NCBI RefSeq assembly: GCF_947497275.1
Contig: NZ_CANMFS010000013.1
Span: 1 to 64,000, forward strand
Direction of reading: 5' to 3'
Length of the DNA stretch: 64,000 nucleotides
DNA from: an uncultured Sulfitobacter sp.
GTDB lineage: Bacteria; Pseudomonadota; Alphaproteobacteria; Rhodobacterales; Rhodobacteraceae
Program-made: the position numbers and the translations under genes
Part shown: positions 36,546 through 46,538 of the stretch, in pieces
Layout: the number at the start of each line of letters is the position of its first letter
Numbering within the stretch: the stretch's first letter is position 1
The notes under the pieces: model-generated
What the model was told of the DNA's origin: nothing
Seen by the model: the letters and a program-made list of their open reading frames with translations, nothing else
The model's database searches: none

Positions 36546-38494
36546 GCGATATTTTATGGACCCCGACGGCCGAGCGGGCCGAAAGTTCGACGATGGCCGA
36601 TTTCGAGCGGTTTCTCGGTGACACGCGCGATCTTTCGTTTGAGGATTACAACGAGATGTGGCGCTGGAGCGTGTCCGACCTTGAGGCGTTCTGGGCCGCG
36701 ATCTGGGATTTCTTCGAGATCCGCGCAAGTGTGCCGTACAAGCGCATTCTGGCGTCGCGCGAGATGCCCGGTGCCGAATGGTGCCCCGGTGTGATGCTCA
36801 ATTACACCGACCAGATCCTCAAGCATGCCGATGGCCACGAAAACGAACCCGCGATCATCTCGTACTCCGAAACTGCGGGGCGGGTCGAACTGAGCTGGGG
36901 CGAATTGCGCCGTCAGGTCGCCTCTGTCGCGGCAGAGCTGCGCGAGATGGGTGTGGAGCAGGGCGACCGTGTCGCGGCGATCCTGCCGAACACAGAAACT
37001 GCGCTGATCGCGTTTCTGGCAAGCGCCAGCCTGGGTGCGGCATGGTCGCTCTGCGCGCCCGATATGGGCCATGTCGCGATCCTGGACCGGTTCAGGCAGA
37101 TCGCGCCGAAAGTGCTGATCGCGCAGGATGGTTACGTTCACGCCGGCAAAACCATCGACCGGCGTGAGGTTTTGGCCGAAATCGACGCGCAATTGCCCAG
37201 CGTGGTCCAATTCGTCACCTTGCCCATGGTCGGCGATCTACCTGAGGGACACGTCGCATGGGGCGATTTGACCCGCCATGATGCCGAATATGCCTCGGTA
37301 CAGGTGCCGTTTGATCAGCCCTTGTGGATCGTCTATTCGTCCGGCACCACCGGAAACCCCAAGCCGCTCGTGCATGGTCACGGCGGCATCGTTCTGGAAG
37401 CCGCGAAGCAATCGCTGCACCATGATCTGCGCCAAGGTGACAGGTTCTGCTGGCTTACATCGTCGGGCTGGATCATGTGGAACGCGCAATGGGTTGCGCT
37501 GGGGCAGGGGGCAACGGTGTGCCTTTACGACGGCGCGCCAAATCATCCCGACATGCTGGCCGTCTGGCGCTTCGTCGCGGACGAGCGGATCAACTATTTT
37601 GGCGCCGGTGCGGCGTTCTTCAGCGGCTGCCTCAAGGCGGGCGTGACCCCGCGCACCGAGGTGGATCTTGATGCGCTCGTCTCCCTCGGCTCTACCGGTT
37701 CACCGCTCAGCAGCGATGCCTACGCCTGGATTTACCGCGATGTGAAACCCGATGTCTGGCTCGCGCCGATTTCGGGCGGCACCGATCTGGCCGGTGCATT
37801 CGTAATGGGCCACCCCGGCATGCCGGTGCGCGCGGGCGAGATGCAGTGCCGCGCTTTGGGCAATGCCGTGCGCGCCTTCGGACCGGACGGCGAAGAGCTG
37901 ATTGGTGAAGTCGGCGAACTCGTATGCACCGAACCGCTGCCGTCGATGCCGCTTTTCTTCTGGGGCGACGATGACGGATCGCGCCTGCACGAAAGCTACT
38001 TCGACACCTATCCCGGCGTCTGGCGCCACGGCGACTGGATTTCCATTGACGCAAAAGGGGCCAGCGTAATCTATGGCCGCTCTGACGCCACGATCAACCG
38101 CAAGGGTCTGCGGCTCGGGTCCGCCGAAATATACCAGGCGGTAGAGGCACTTCCAGAGATCGCGGATTCCCTCGTCATCGATCTCGAGTTTCTGGGCCGT
38201 GACAGCTTCATGCCGCTCTTCGTGGTGCCGGCCGCCGGCGTGGCTTTCGACGACGCGCTCAAGGACAAGATCAACGCCGCCATCCGAAGCAGCGTCTCGG
38301 CGCGCTTCATCCCCAACGAAATTATCGAAGTCGCCGAGATACCCCGGACACTGTCGGGTAAAAAGCTTGAGGTTCCCGTCAAAAAGCTGTTGTTGGGAGG
38401 AGATGCGGAGACGGTCGTCAATCGCGACAGCATGGCCAATCCCGACAGCTTCGATTTCTTCATCGCCTATGCCGCGGCACGGGCCCCTGCCTGA
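36542..38494 (+). CDS. Acetoacetate-CoA ligase
   Basis: Adenylate-forming enzyme (650 aa) of the acetoacetyl-CoA synthetase family. N-terminal LWTPTAERAESSTMADFERF and the FWAAIWDFFEI segment are typical. The AMP-binding P-loop is IVYSSGTTGNPKPLVHGHGG. GDWISIDAKG and RSDATINRKGLRLGSAEIY form the hinge, and the C-terminal catalytic Lys is in LSGKKLEVPVKKLL. It activates acetoacetate (or a close 3-keto acid) with ATP and CoA. The start overlaps the serine hydrolase stop by ATGA. Confidence 0.95.
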   Translation: MSDILWTPTAERAESSTMADFERFLGDTRDLSFEDYNEMWRWSVSDLEAFWAAIWDFFEIRASVPYKRILASREMPGAEWCPGVMLNYTDQILKHADGHENEPAIISYSETAGRVELSWGELRRQVASVAAELREMGVEQGDRVAAILPNTETALIAFLASASLGAAWSLCAPDMGHVAILDRFRQIAPKVLIAQDGYVHAGKTIDRREVLAEIDAQLPSVVQFVTLPMVGDLPEGHVAWGDLTRHDAEYASVQVPFDQPLWIVYSSGTTGNPKPLVHGHGGIVLEAAKQSLHHDLRQGDRFCWLTSSGWIMWNAQWVALGQGATVCLYDGAPNHPDMLAVWRFVADERINYFGAGAAFFSGCLKAGVTPRTEVDLDALVSLGSTGSPLSSDAYAWIYRDVKPDVWLAPISGGTDLAGAFVMGHPGMPVRAGEMQCRALGNAVRAFGPDGEELIGEVGELVCTEPLPSMPLFFWGDDDGSRLHESYFDTYPGVWRHGDWISIDAKGASVIYGRSDATINRKGLRLGSAEIYQAVEALPEIADSLVIDLEFLGRDSFMPLFVVPAAGVAFDDALKDKINAAIRSSVSARFIPNEIIEVAEIPRTLSGKKLEVPVKKLLLGGDAETVVNRDSMANPDSFDFFIAYAAARAPA

Positions 38495-38503
38495 GGCCCT
38501 TTC

Positions 38504-39373
38504 ATGAGCACCGTAGCCGACCAACTTCTCGAACTTCTCGACATCGAACAGCTTGAGGTAGACCTGTTCCGCGGGATCGGATCGGGTGGCGAGACGACAA
38601 CGCGAATCTTCGGCGGTCACGTCATAGCACAGGCCCTGATGGCCGCGTACAGGACAGTTCCGGACCGGCTGTGCCACAGTCTGCACGCCTATTTCATCCG
38701 TCCCGGCGATCCCGAGATCCCCGTTGTCTATCAGGTCGACCGCGCCCGAGATGGCGGCAGCTTCACAACCCGCCGAGTGGTCGCGATCCAGCATGGCAAA
38801 CAGATCTTCAATCTCTCTGCGTCCTTCCATGTCGAAGAAAGTGGCTGGAAGTACCAGCACGAGATGCCCCAGGTCGGCGCACCCGAGGATTGGCCCAACC
38901 GGGACGAACTGCGCGATGCACACGCCGATAAGATCCCGGAACGCCACCGCGCCGATTTCCTGCGTGAACGCCCCATCGAACTGCGCGAGGTCGCCCCGCG
39001 CGATTTCCTCACGCCGGAAAAGACGACGGACCGCAATCAACTGTGGTTCCGGATGGAGGCGGCGCAGGGGCAGGGACCGCAAATGCAGCATTGCCTGCTC
39101 GCCTACGCCTCCGACATGAACCTGCTTGGATCGTCGCTTCGCCCGCACGGGGTTACCTGGTTCCAAGGCAATGTGATGAGCGCGAGCCTCGACCACGCCA
39201 TGTGGTTTCACGCCCCTATCGAGTTCTCGGACTGGCACCTCTACGATCTCGACGCGCCCTGGACCGGCAAGGCGCGGGGATTCAACCGCGGTTCCATCTA
39301 CAACGCCAGCGGTGAGCTCGTGGCAAGTGTCGCTCAGGAAGGCCTGATGCGACCGCTCAATAAAGAGGGCTGA
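38504..39373 (+). CDS. tesB: Acyl-CoA thioesterase II (TesB family)
   Basis: Double hot-dog thioesterase (289 aa) hydrolysing acyl-CoAs to free acids. Typical features are FGGHVIAQALMAA, SLHAYFIRPGDP, SFTTRRVVAIQHGKQIF, and DHAMWFHAP near the C-terminus, with the C-terminal SVAQEGLMR. It follows the ligase by 9 bp and is last in the ABC importer operon. In such operons it may release CoA from intermediates that accumulate. Confidence 0.94.
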   Translation: MSTVADQLLELLDIEQLEVDLFRGIGSGGETTTRIFGGHVIAQALMAAYRTVPDRLCHSLHAYFIRPGDPEIPVVYQVDRARDGGSFTTRRVVAIQHGKQIFNLSASFHVEESGWKYQHEMPQVGAPEDWPNRDELRDAHADKIPERHRADFLRERPIELREVAPRDFLTPEKTTDRNQLWFRMEAAQGQGPQMQHCLLAYASDMNLLGSSLRPHGVTWFQGNVMSASLDHAMWFHAPIEFSDWHLYDLDAPWTGKARGFNRGSIYNASGELVASVAQEGLMRPLNKEG

Positions 39374-39400
39374 TTGCCCATTTCTTTTGGCTGAAAATAT

Positions 39401-39455
39401 CCCGGCACGGACGCCCGCCACACAGGCCGACATCCGCAGGCCGGGAACTTTTTAT
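39401..39455 (+). terminator. Possible terminator after tesB
   Basis: CCCGGC (39401-39406) and GCCGGG (39440-39445) can pair, followed by AACTTTTTAT. The loop is long (33 nt), so this is a weak candidate. It lies between the convergent tesB and VOC genes. Confidence 0.3.
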
Positions 39456-39823
39456 CCAAAAATGAAGAAACACAGCTTGTTGCCGTCCAAGTCCCGGACA
39501 TAAGCGCCGTAGAACCGGTCCGGAATCCGCTGTCCGGCGGGGCCTTCGCATGTCGCGCCAAGCTCGATCGCACGGTTGTAAAGCGCGTCGATCTCTTCTT
39601 TCGTTTCCGCCGGGAACGCGATCATCACGCCATTCCCCGGCGTCGGTGCTTCCTTGTCGTAGGGTTCGCATACGGCAAGCATCGGTGTGCCCCGGCCCGT
39701 TCCGATAAATGCAATGCGACCCGCGTCGATCACAACCTTCGCACCCTGCTTCTCGAACAGGTCGCAATAGAATTTCTTTGCGCGTTCCATATCTGAAACG
39801 CCGATGGTGGTATAGCCGATCAT
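39452..39823 (-). CDS. VOC family protein (glyoxalase/dioxygenase fold)
   Basis: Small vicinal-oxygen-chelate protein (123 aa) with N-terminal IGYTTIGVSDMERAKKFY and C-terminal DRFYGAYVRDLDGNKLCFF, two beta-alpha-beta-beta-beta modules. The start at 39823 gives the standard N-terminus; upstream in-frame sequence is low-complexity and overlaps the region before the next gene. It is the last gene of the leftward acyl-CoA operon, 53 bp after an SDR. Function could be lyase, epimerase (such as methylmalonyl-CoA type) or resistance; not assigned. Confidence 0.88.
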   Translation of the reverse strand: MIGYTTIGVSDMERAKKFYCDLFEKQGAKVVIDAGRIAFIGTGRGTPMLAVCEPYDKEAPTPGNGVMIAFPAETKEEIDALYNRAIELGATCEGPAGQRIPDRFYGAYVRDLDGNKLCFFIFG

Positions 39824-39876
39824 GAAGGTATCCTTGTTGAAAAAAAGACGCCGGCGTAGCCCCGGCGCTCTGGGAA

Positions 39877-40653
39877 TCAAGCGTCGTCGAAGCTGCCGAA
39901 GCGGCGGTTCAGCTTGCGCATGCCGCCGATCCAACGATCATAGTTGTCGGTCTTGTTACGCATGTATTGCACGACTTCCTTATGCGGCAAAACCAGAAAC
40001 GTCTCGTCGCGGATGGTCTGAACACAGGCCTCTGCTACCGGACCGGGTTCCATCATGCCATTGATCGCGGCGACGTGATCCTCGTGGCCGCGGGTCATTT
40101 CGGTACGCACCGCCTGCGGGCACAGAACCGACACCTTGATGCCCTGATCGCCATAGCTCAGCGCCAGCCATTCCGCGAGGCCCACTGCCGCGTGTTTTGT
40201 CACGCCGTAGGGTGCCGATCCGATCTGGTTGAGCAGCCCCGCCGCCGAAGCCGTATTGAGCAGATAGCCGCCGCCACGCTCCGACATCAGCGGCACCAGA
40301 TGGCGCGCCGCCCAGACATGGGACATTACGTTGATCTCCCAGATCTTTTGCCACGCATCGTCCTCGACCTCGACACCACCCGGCACGGAAATACCCGCGT
40401 TCGAGCAGAACAGGTCGATCGGTCCTGCATCCTTCTCTACGGTGTCGATCATGCCGGTGATCTGATCCTTGTCCGAGACGTCGACCTGATAGGCGGTACC
40501 GCCCATCATCTGTGCCGTCTCCTCGGCGCCGGCCTTGTCCCGGTCGACGCAGGCGATGTACTTCGCGCCTTCCTCGGCAAACCGGACGCACATCGCGCGA
40601 CCGATTCCCGATGCTGCACCGGTGACGACGATGATCTTGTCTTTCAATTCCAT
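39877..40653 (-). CDS. SDR family oxidoreductase
   Basis: Classical short-chain dehydrogenase (258 aa). TGAASGIG near residue 12, CSNAG in place of NNAG, and catalytic YGVTK with Ser in NTASAAG. Start at the ATG for MELKDKIIVVTG, 4 bp after the preceding SDR stop. Lies in the leftward operon with ligase, hydratase and dehydrogenases; likely oxidises an alcohol intermediate. Confidence 0.92.
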   Translation of the reverse strand: MELKDKIIVVTGAASGIGRAMCVRFAEEGAKYIACVDRDKAGAEETAQMMGGTAYQVDVSDKDQITGMIDTVEKDAGPIDLFCSNAGISVPGGVEVEDDAWQKIWEINVMSHVWAARHLVPLMSERGGGYLLNTASAAGLLNQIGSAPYGVTKHAAVGLAEWLALSYGDQGIKVSVLCPQAVRTEMTRGHEDHVAAINGMMEPGPVAEACVQTIRDETFLVLPHKEVVQYMRNKTDNYDRWIGGMRKLNRRFGSFDDA

Positions 40654-40657
40654 CGCG

Positions 40658-41425
40658 TCACGTCCACATGTTCGAGCCGCCACAGACGGTCAGCGCCTGT
40701 CCGGTCATGTACTTGCTGGCATCGGAGGCGAGATACACGGCCAGCCCCTTGAAATCTTCGGGCTCGCCCAGACGGCGCAGTGGAATATCCTCGTTGATAC
40801 GCTTTTCCGTTTCCGGGTTTTCCCACAATTCGCGTGCGAATTCTGTTTTCACCAGCCCGGGGCAGATCGCATTGAACCGCACGCCCTTCGGCCCGAACTC
40901 CGCCGCGAGATTGCGGCACAGCCCGATCAACGCCAACTTGGACATCCCGTAGGTGCCCAGCATGACAGACGGCTTGAACGCCCCGATCGAGGAGGTGAAG
41001 GCCATGGACCCCGACCCTTTTTCGATCATGTCCGGCACCACCATCCGTGCCAGCCAAAGGTTGGATTTGACGTTGGCGTTCATCGTCTTGTCATAGGCAT
41101 CATCGGGGATCTTCGAGGTCACGCCGTAATAGGGGTTCACACCCGCATTGCCGATCACTGCGTCGATCTTGCCCGCTTTCTCGTGGGTCTGGTCCACGAG
41201 TGCCTGCAACTGATCCTCATAGCCCACATTGCAACTGATGCCGTAGGCCTTGCCCTTGCCGAGGGCATTGATGCCTTCGGCTGCTTCGTCCAGCTGGTCC
41301 TGCTTGCGCGCGGAAATCACGACGGTCGCTCCGTGCTCTGCCAGTGCGGTCGCCATCGCCAGCCCCATGCCCTTGGAGGCGCCGGTCAGCAGCGCCACCT
41401 TTCCGGTGAGATCGAACAAGCTCAT
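40658..41425 (-). CDS. SDR family oxidoreductase
   Basis: Short-chain dehydrogenase (255 aa) with TGASKGMG, GNAGVNPYYG, a Ser in TSSIGAF and catalytic YGMSK. It resembles the DHRS4-like carbonyl reductase branch. Its start overlaps the stop of the acyl-CoA dehydrogenase gene (ATGA). The N-terminus MSLFDLTGKVALLTG needs no extension. Confidence 0.93.
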   Translation of the reverse strand: MSLFDLTGKVALLTGASKGMGLAMATALAEHGATVVISARKQDQLDEAAEGINALGKGKAYGISCNVGYEDQLQALVDQTHEKAGKIDAVIGNAGVNPYYGVTSKIPDDAYDKTMNANVKSNLWLARMVVPDMIEKGSGSMAFTSSIGAFKPSVMLGTYGMSKLALIGLCRNLAAEFGPKGVRFNAICPGLVKTEFARELWENPETEKRINEDIPLRRLGEPEDFKGLAVYLASDASKYMTGQALTVCGGSNMWT

Positions 41426-42729
41426 ACGCCGCTCCGCTCGCGGCCGGTGGCGATCTCGCTGCGGGCGCGATCGGTACGGGCGTTGGATGACTGATAGTCC
41501 TTCACCTCGGCGCGCGCGATCACATGATGGTGGACCTCATCGGGGCCGTCCGCATAGCGCAGCGTGCGCTGCGACGTGTACATGCCCGACAATGGCGACC
41601 ACTGCGAAATGCCCGTGGCACCATGCACCTGCATGGCGTCGTCGATGATGTTACAGACTTTTTCAGGTACCATCGCCTTGATCATCGACACCCAGATGCG
41701 GGCTTCCTTGTTGCCCAGCGTATCCATCGCCTTGGCCGCTTTCAGGACCATCAGGCGCATCGCCTCGATCTCGATCTTGGCGCGGGAAATGGTTTCCATG
41801 TTCTTGCCCAGGTCGATGATCTTCTTGCCGAACGCTTCGCGCGACAGGCCCCGTTCGATCATCAGATCCAGCGCCTTTTCCGCCGCCCCGATGGAACGCA
41901 TGCAGTGGTGGATGCGGCCCGGCCCAAGGCGGACCTGCGAAATCTCGAATCCACGACCTTCGCCCCACAGGATGTTTTCCTGCGGCACGCGCACATCCTT
42001 GAACTTGATGTGCATGTGGCCGTGCGGCGCGTCGTCGTGGCCAAAGACGTGCATCGGCCCCACGATCTCGACACCGGGGGCGTCGATTGGCACGAGGATC
42101 TGCGATTGCTGGCGGAAAGGTTCGGCATCCGGCGACGTCTTGACCATCGTGATCATGATCTTGCAGCGCGGATCACCCGCACCGGAGATGTAATACTTCT
42201 CGCCGTTGATCACCCATTCGCCGTTTTCCAACACGGCGGAGGTCGAAATGTTCTTTGCATCCGACGACGCCATGTCAGGTTCGGTCATCGCGAAGGCCGA
42301 CCGGATCTCGCCGCGCAGCAGCGGCTTGAGCCACTGCTCCTTCTGCTCGGGCGTGCCGATCCGCTCCAGTACTTCCATGTTGCCGGTGTCGGGCGCAGAG
42401 CAGTTCAGCGTCTCGGACGCGAGCGGGCTCTTGCCCAGCTCCGCCGCGATGTAGGCGTAGTCGAGGTTCGACAGGCCCTCACCGGTTTCCGCGTTCGGCA
42501 AAAAGAAATTCCACAGCCCTTCGTCGCGTGCCTTCTGCTTGGCTGTCTCCAGCAATTCAAGCTGTCCGGGCGCATGTGACCAACGGTCCTCCCGACCTTC
42601 GCCGAGGCGATAATACTCTTCGGTAATCGGATCCACGTTCTCGCGGATATGCTTGATCACAGCTGCCAAGAGAGGCTTGTTCTTCTCTGACATCGCAAGA
42701 TTGTTCATTTCCATCGGTATATCGGACAT
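41422..42729 (-). CDS. Acyl-CoA dehydrogenase family protein (ACAD10/11-like)
   Basis: Acyl-CoA dehydrogenase (435 aa), longer than usual through a 40-residue N-terminal extension. Seen are FAMTEPDMASSDAKNIS (variant of TEPxxGSD), GEWVINGEKYYISGAGD, FGKKIIDLGKN, QVHGATGISQ and the C-terminal YADGPDEVHHH. The DGPDEVH ending and TEPDxASSDAxNI are features of the ACAD10/11 and LvaC branch. The gene is followed by ATGA overlap with an SDR and preceded 13 bp upstream by enoyl-CoA hydratase. Confidence 0.94.
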   Translation of the reverse strand: MSDIPMEMNNLAMSEKNKPLLAAVIKHIRENVDPITEEYYRLGEGREDRWSHAPGQLELLETAKQKARDEGLWNFFLPNAETGEGLSNLDYAYIAAELGKSPLASETLNCSAPDTGNMEVLERIGTPEQKEQWLKPLLRGEIRSAFAMTEPDMASSDAKNISTSAVLENGEWVINGEKYYISGAGDPRCKIMITMVKTSPDAEPFRQQSQILVPIDAPGVEIVGPMHVFGHDDAPHGHMHIKFKDVRVPQENILWGEGRGFEISQVRLGPGRIHHCMRSIGAAEKALDLMIERGLSREAFGKKIIDLGKNMETISRAKIEIEAMRLMVLKAAKAMDTLGNKEARIWVSMIKAMVPEKVCNIIDDAMQVHGATGISQWSPLSGMYTSQRTLRYADGPDEVHHHVIARAEVKDYQSSNARTDRARSEIATGRERSGV

Positions 42730-42742
42730 CGGTGTCTCCTGA

Positions 42743-43522
42743 TTATTTATTGACCCAGTTGGGTTTACGTTTCTCGACGAAGGCGCTGACGCCTTCCTTG
42801 AAATCTTCGGTCTTGCTCAGATCCTCGATCACCTCGCGCGAGAACTCGATGCTGTCGGCCATGCCATCGGCCTTGGCCATCTCGTTGAGCACCCGTTTCG
42901 TCGCCTTCACGGCGGAGGGGGAAACGGTGCACAGCTCTTCGGCCTTGGCCATCGCGCGTTCCATCAATTGATCGTGCGGAACGACTTCGTTCACGCAACC
43001 GATTTTCAACGCCTCATCCGCACCGATGGTGCGTCCGGTGAACATCATTTCCTGCGCGGCCAATCGACCGATATAGCGCGACAAACGCTGTACACCCGAT
43101 GCCGCGGCGAAGAAGCCGACCTTTACCTCGGGCAGCGCGAATTTCGCGTTCTCCGACGCGATCAGCATATCGCAGCTCAGCGCAGTTTCGAACCCGCCAC
43201 CCATGGCAAAGCCGTTCACCGCAGCGATCAGCGGTTTCTCCAGATCAAAGCGCGAGGACAGACCGGCAAAACCGCTGTCAGGCATCCCCTTCTTGCCGCC
43301 ACCTGTGGCCGTCGCCTTGAGATCGTTACCGGCGGAAAAGGCCTTGTCCCCCGCGCCGGTCAGCACCGCGACCCACAGATCGCGGTCGGCGGCGAAGTCG
43401 TCCCAACACTGCGCCATCTCGTGGTGCATGTCGGCGTGCACCGCGTTGTACACGTCGGGGCGGTTCATGGTCACGACCAGAATATGGCCCTTCTTCTCTG
43501 TCTTGATGAAGTCGTAGCTCAT
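42743..43522 (-). CDS. Enoyl-CoA hydratase/isomerase family protein
   Basis: Crotonase-fold enzyme (259 aa). Oxyanion-hole segments are FSAGNDLKA and NGFAMGGGFE. Both catalytic acids of true hydratases are kept: Glu132 in LPEVKVG and Glu158 in AAQEMMFTG. It should hydrate a 2-enoyl-CoA to the 3-hydroxyacyl-CoA oxidised by the gene upstream. The start overlaps the stop of the 3-hydroxyacyl-CoA dehydrogenase (ATGA). Confidence 0.95.
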   Translation of the reverse strand: MSYDFIKTEKKGHILVVTMNRPDVYNAVHADMHHEMAQCWDDFAADRDLWVAVLTGAGDKAFSAGNDLKATATGGGKKGMPDSGFAGLSSRFDLEKPLIAAVNGFAMGGGFETALSCDMLIASENAKFALPEVKVGFFAAASGVQRLSRYIGRLAAQEMMFTGRTIGADEALKIGCVNEVVPHDQLMERAMAKAEELCTVSPSAVKATKRVLNEMAKADGMADSIEFSREVIEDLSKTEDFKEGVSAFVEKRKPNWVNK

Positions 43523-44808
43523 ACCTTCAGCCCTCCGGTGTCGATTTCGGTAAACTTGCCACCTTCTTTTGCCAATTTGCGCAGCGTCTCGGCGGGGGCG
43601 AATTCAGGATCTTCCGCGCCGAGTTTTTCCATCCGGTCCAGCACCGCCTGCGCGCCGACCATGTCGCCATAGAACATCGGTCCGCCCTTGTCGGCGGGCC
43701 AGCCATAGCCGTTGAGCCAGACCACATCGATATCCGACGGACGCTGTGCCTTGTTCTCTTCGAGAATTTTCACCGCCTCGTTGATCATCGGATAGATACA
43801 GATTTCGATGATTTCATCCTCGCTCATCGTGGAGGGTTCCGCGCCGGTGATGTCCTTGATCACCTTCGCCGTCACATCCGACGGGACCGGCTGGCGGTTC
43901 TCGTCGTAGTCATAGAAACCCGCCTTGGTCTTCTGGCCGCGCCGGTCCATTTCGCAAAGCGCGTCGCGGATCGGGTTGTCGGTCGTTGCGCCCTTGGACC
44001 AGCCGATATCGAGGCCTGCGAGATCGCTCATCTGGAACGGACCCATCTTGAAGCCGAACGCGTTCAGCGCCGCATCCACATCCCACGGCATCAGCCCCTG
44101 TTGCAGCAGCTTGTTGGCTTGCTTCTGGCGCGCGAACAAAATGCGGTTGCCCACGAAACCGGGGCAGACGCCCACCAGCGTCGCAATCTTGTTGATGTCT
44201 TTCGCCAGATCCATACAGGTTGCAACCACGTCGTCCGCGGTATGCTTGGCACGCACGATTTCGAGCAGCTTCATCACGTTGGCAGGCGAGAAGAAATGAA
44301 GGCCGATCACGTCTTCGGGGCGATCTGTCATGCCAGCGATTTCGTTGATGTCCAGCGCGGACGTGTTGGTGGCGAGGATCGCGCCCTTCTTCATCACACG
44401 GTCCAGCTCGGTGAAGATCTTGCGCTTGAGGTCCATGTCCTCGAACACCGCTTCGATCACCAGATCGCATTCCGCCAGATCGCCCAGCTCAAGCCGCCCC
44501 TCGAAACGGTTCATTCGCGCCTCGACCTCATCCTGCGGAAAACGTCCCTTGTCGGAAGATCGCTGATAGTTGCCGCGTACCACCTTCAGGCCACGGTCAA
44601 GCGCCTCCTGCGTCGTCTCAACGATCTTCACCTCATATCCCGCCGTGGCGAAATTCATCGCGATGCCGCCGCCCATGGTTCCGGCGCCGATGATGCCCAC
44701 GGTCTTGATCTCGCGCTTGGGCGTGTTGGGGTCCAGGCCTTCGACGTCCCACGCCTTTTTGCCGGCTTGCGCGATGTAGGATCCGATGTCTTCTGTCGTT
44801 GGTGTCAT
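43519..44808 (-). CDS. 3-hydroxyacyl-CoA dehydrogenase
   Basis: NAD-dependent (S)-3-hydroxyacyl-CoA dehydrogenase (429 aa) without the crotonase half of FadB. Rossmann motif [14 protein letters not shown] (residues 38-50), [12 protein letters not shown], the catalytic His-Glu region [31 protein letters not shown], and two C-terminal 3HCDH repeats. A 30-residue N-terminal leader precedes the fold. It overlaps the AMP ligase gene stop by ATGA and lies directly upstream of the hydratase. Confidence 0.95.
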   Translation of the reverse strand: MTPTTEDIGSYIAQAGKKAWDVEGLDPNTPKREIKTVGIIGAGTMGGGIAMNFATAGYEVKIVETTQEALDRGLKVVRGNYQRSSDKGRFPQDEVEARMNRFEGRLELGDLAECDLVIEAVFEDMDLKRKIFTELDRVMKKGAILATNTSALDINEIAGMTDRPEDVIGLHFFSPANVMKLLEIVRAKHTADDVVATCMDLAKDINKIATLVGVCPGFVGNRILFARQKQANKLLQQGLMPWDVDAALNAFGFKMGPFQMSDLAGLDIGWSKGATTDNPIRDALCEMDRRGQKTKAGFYDYDENRQPVPSDVTAKVIKDITGAEPSTMSEDEIIEICIYPMINEAVKILEENKAQRPSDIDVVWLNGYGWPADKGGPMFYGDMVGAQAVLDRMEKLGAEDPEFAPAETLRKLAKEGGKFTEIDTGGLKV

Positions 44809-46538
44809 GCTTTGTTGTCTCCGTTTTCCAGACAGACCGCGCGCAGGCTGCGCCGGTCAATTTTATCTGTGGTTCCGCGTGCCAGCGGTTCGTGCTGGAC
44901 CCACAGATGCTGCGGTATCTTGAATTGCGCCAAATGGCTGTCCAGCGCCTGCGCCATTTCGGCGTGTGTCATGCTCGCCCCTTCGGCGAGTTGCACACAG
45001 GCACCTACGCTTTCGCCCAACCGTTCATCGGGTACCGAGAATGCGCAGGCGTCGATGACGTGCGGCAGGCGGTGCAGCGCGCCTTCGACATCAAGACAGG
45101 CGATGTTTTCACCGCCGCGAATGATGATGTTCTTCTTGCGGTCGAGAATGGTGATGTAGCCGTCCGCGTCCATTACCGCCAAATCACCGGTTTTCAGCCA
45201 GCCATCCTGCAGGGCATCCGCCGTCGCCTCAGGCTGATTGAGATAGCAGCGCATGTTGGCGGGGCTTTTGACGGTAATCTCGCCCAGCTCGCCCAGAGGG
45301 ACCTCGTTGCCATCATCGTCAAGCAGTTTGAGTTCCTGAACCGGCGGGTGAAGTTTGCCCGCGCATTCGGGGCGCGCGACGTAGTCATCACCGATCATCC
45401 CGATGCCAAGGGCGTTCGTTTCCGTCATACCCCAACCGGTCGCGATACCCGCGTTCGGAAAGGCGTCGGCCAGCGCCGCCACCTGTGCTCCGGGCCGCTT
45501 GGCCCCGCCCGAGCCGACATAATCCAGTGTTTCCAGTTGCGTGCCCATGCGGCGCGCCGCCGTCATCAGCTCTGCCGATTGCGTCGGCACGCCCAGAAAG
45601 CGGGTGATCTTCTCGGAACGGATCAGCCGTACCGCCTCCTCCGCGTCCCACTTTCGCATGAGTGTGACGTGCGCCCCGGCCACGAGGCTCAGCAGGAACA
45701 GCGGATGGGTGGCAGTGACATGGAACAGCGGCGTCGCCACCAGAGCTGAGGGCCGCAACGCATCGGGCGCGCCTCCCTCGGGCGGCGTGACAAGGGGTGC
45801 CACGACCGCCTGCATCAACCAGGTGAATACCGCGTTCACCGCACTGCGGTGGGTCTGGACCACCCCCTTGGGATGCCCCATGGTGCCCGATGAATACATC
45901 ACCGCGAAATCGTCATCGGTATCGATCGTGATATCCAGAGGTTCCGCACTGGATGCGCCATCGCGCAGAGCTCCGTATTTGTGTTGCGACATCTGTTCAC
46001 CATCGCGCACCCCGATCACGGTCAGATCAAGCTCCGCCGTCAGCGGCTGCAGACGTTCCGCCCGCGGGCCATCGGCGAACACCAGCTTTGCGTCGCTGTC
46101 GCGCAACGCGTACTCAAGTTCTTGCGTTGTCCACCAGGCGTTCAGGAACACCACTGTGGCGCCGGTGGCGGAAATCGCGAGAACCGCTGTCAGCAATTCA
46201 GGATAGTTACGCAAGGCAATCGCAACGCGGTCCTGCTTGCCGATGCCGAACGTGTCCTTGAGAACATGTGACATTCGATGCACTTCCTCGGAGAAAGCGC
46301 CGTACGTCCACCGCTCTCCCTCATAAAGAAGGTAATTCGCAGCGCCGTCCGCATGTTGTGCCATTCCAGCGGCAAGCAACGCGGGAACGGTCGGTGGAAT
46401 GTTCTTAAAAGCTTTGTACGTCACGCCGCGTATTTCCGCGGGCGCAACTGCGAAGGTCGGATTGGTGCTCAGGACATGCGCTACGGCCTCTTCGGGGCTC
46501 ATCGCGGTCATGCGTGGCACTTCCGGGTAAAGTGACAT
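44805..46538 (-). CDS. Class I adenylate-forming acyl-CoA ligase
   Basis: Acyl-CoA synthetase of the fatty-acid/aromatic-acid ligase superfamily (577 aa), activating a carboxylic acid with ATP and CoA. P-loop MYSSGTMGHPKGVVQTH, A-motif GWGMTETNALG, hinge KTGDLAVMDADGYITILDRKK and C-terminal catalytic Lys in GTTDKIDRRSL. The start at 46538 follows GGGAGGGTCACG; the longer frame to 46712 reads through the leader and is rejected. First gene of the seven-gene leftward operon, so it likely commits the substrate to the pathway. Substrate unknown. Confidence 0.94.
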   Translation of the reverse strand: MSLYPEVPRMTAMSPEEAVAHVLSTNPTFAVAPAEIRGVTYKAFKNIPPTVPALLAAGMAQHADGAANYLLYEGERWTYGAFSEEVHRMSHVLKDTFGIGKQDRVAIALRNYPELLTAVLAISATGATVVFLNAWWTTQELEYALRDSDAKLVFADGPRAERLQPLTAELDLTVIGVRDGEQMSQHKYGALRDGASSAEPLDITIDTDDDFAVMYSSGTMGHPKGVVQTHRSAVNAVFTWLMQAVVAPLVTPPEGGAPDALRPSALVATPLFHVTATHPLFLLSLVAGAHVTLMRKWDAEEAVRLIRSEKITRFLGVPTQSAELMTAARRMGTQLETLDYVGSGGAKRPGAQVAALADAFPNAGIATGWGMTETNALGIGMIGDDYVARPECAGKLHPPVQELKLLDDDGNEVPLGELGEITVKSPANMRCYLNQPEATADALQDGWLKTGDLAVMDADGYITILDRKKNIIIRGGENIACLDVEGALHRLPHVIDACAFSVPDERLGESVGACVQLAEGASMTHAEMAQALDSHLAQFKIPQHLWVQHEPLARGTTDKIDRRSLRAVCLENGDNKA

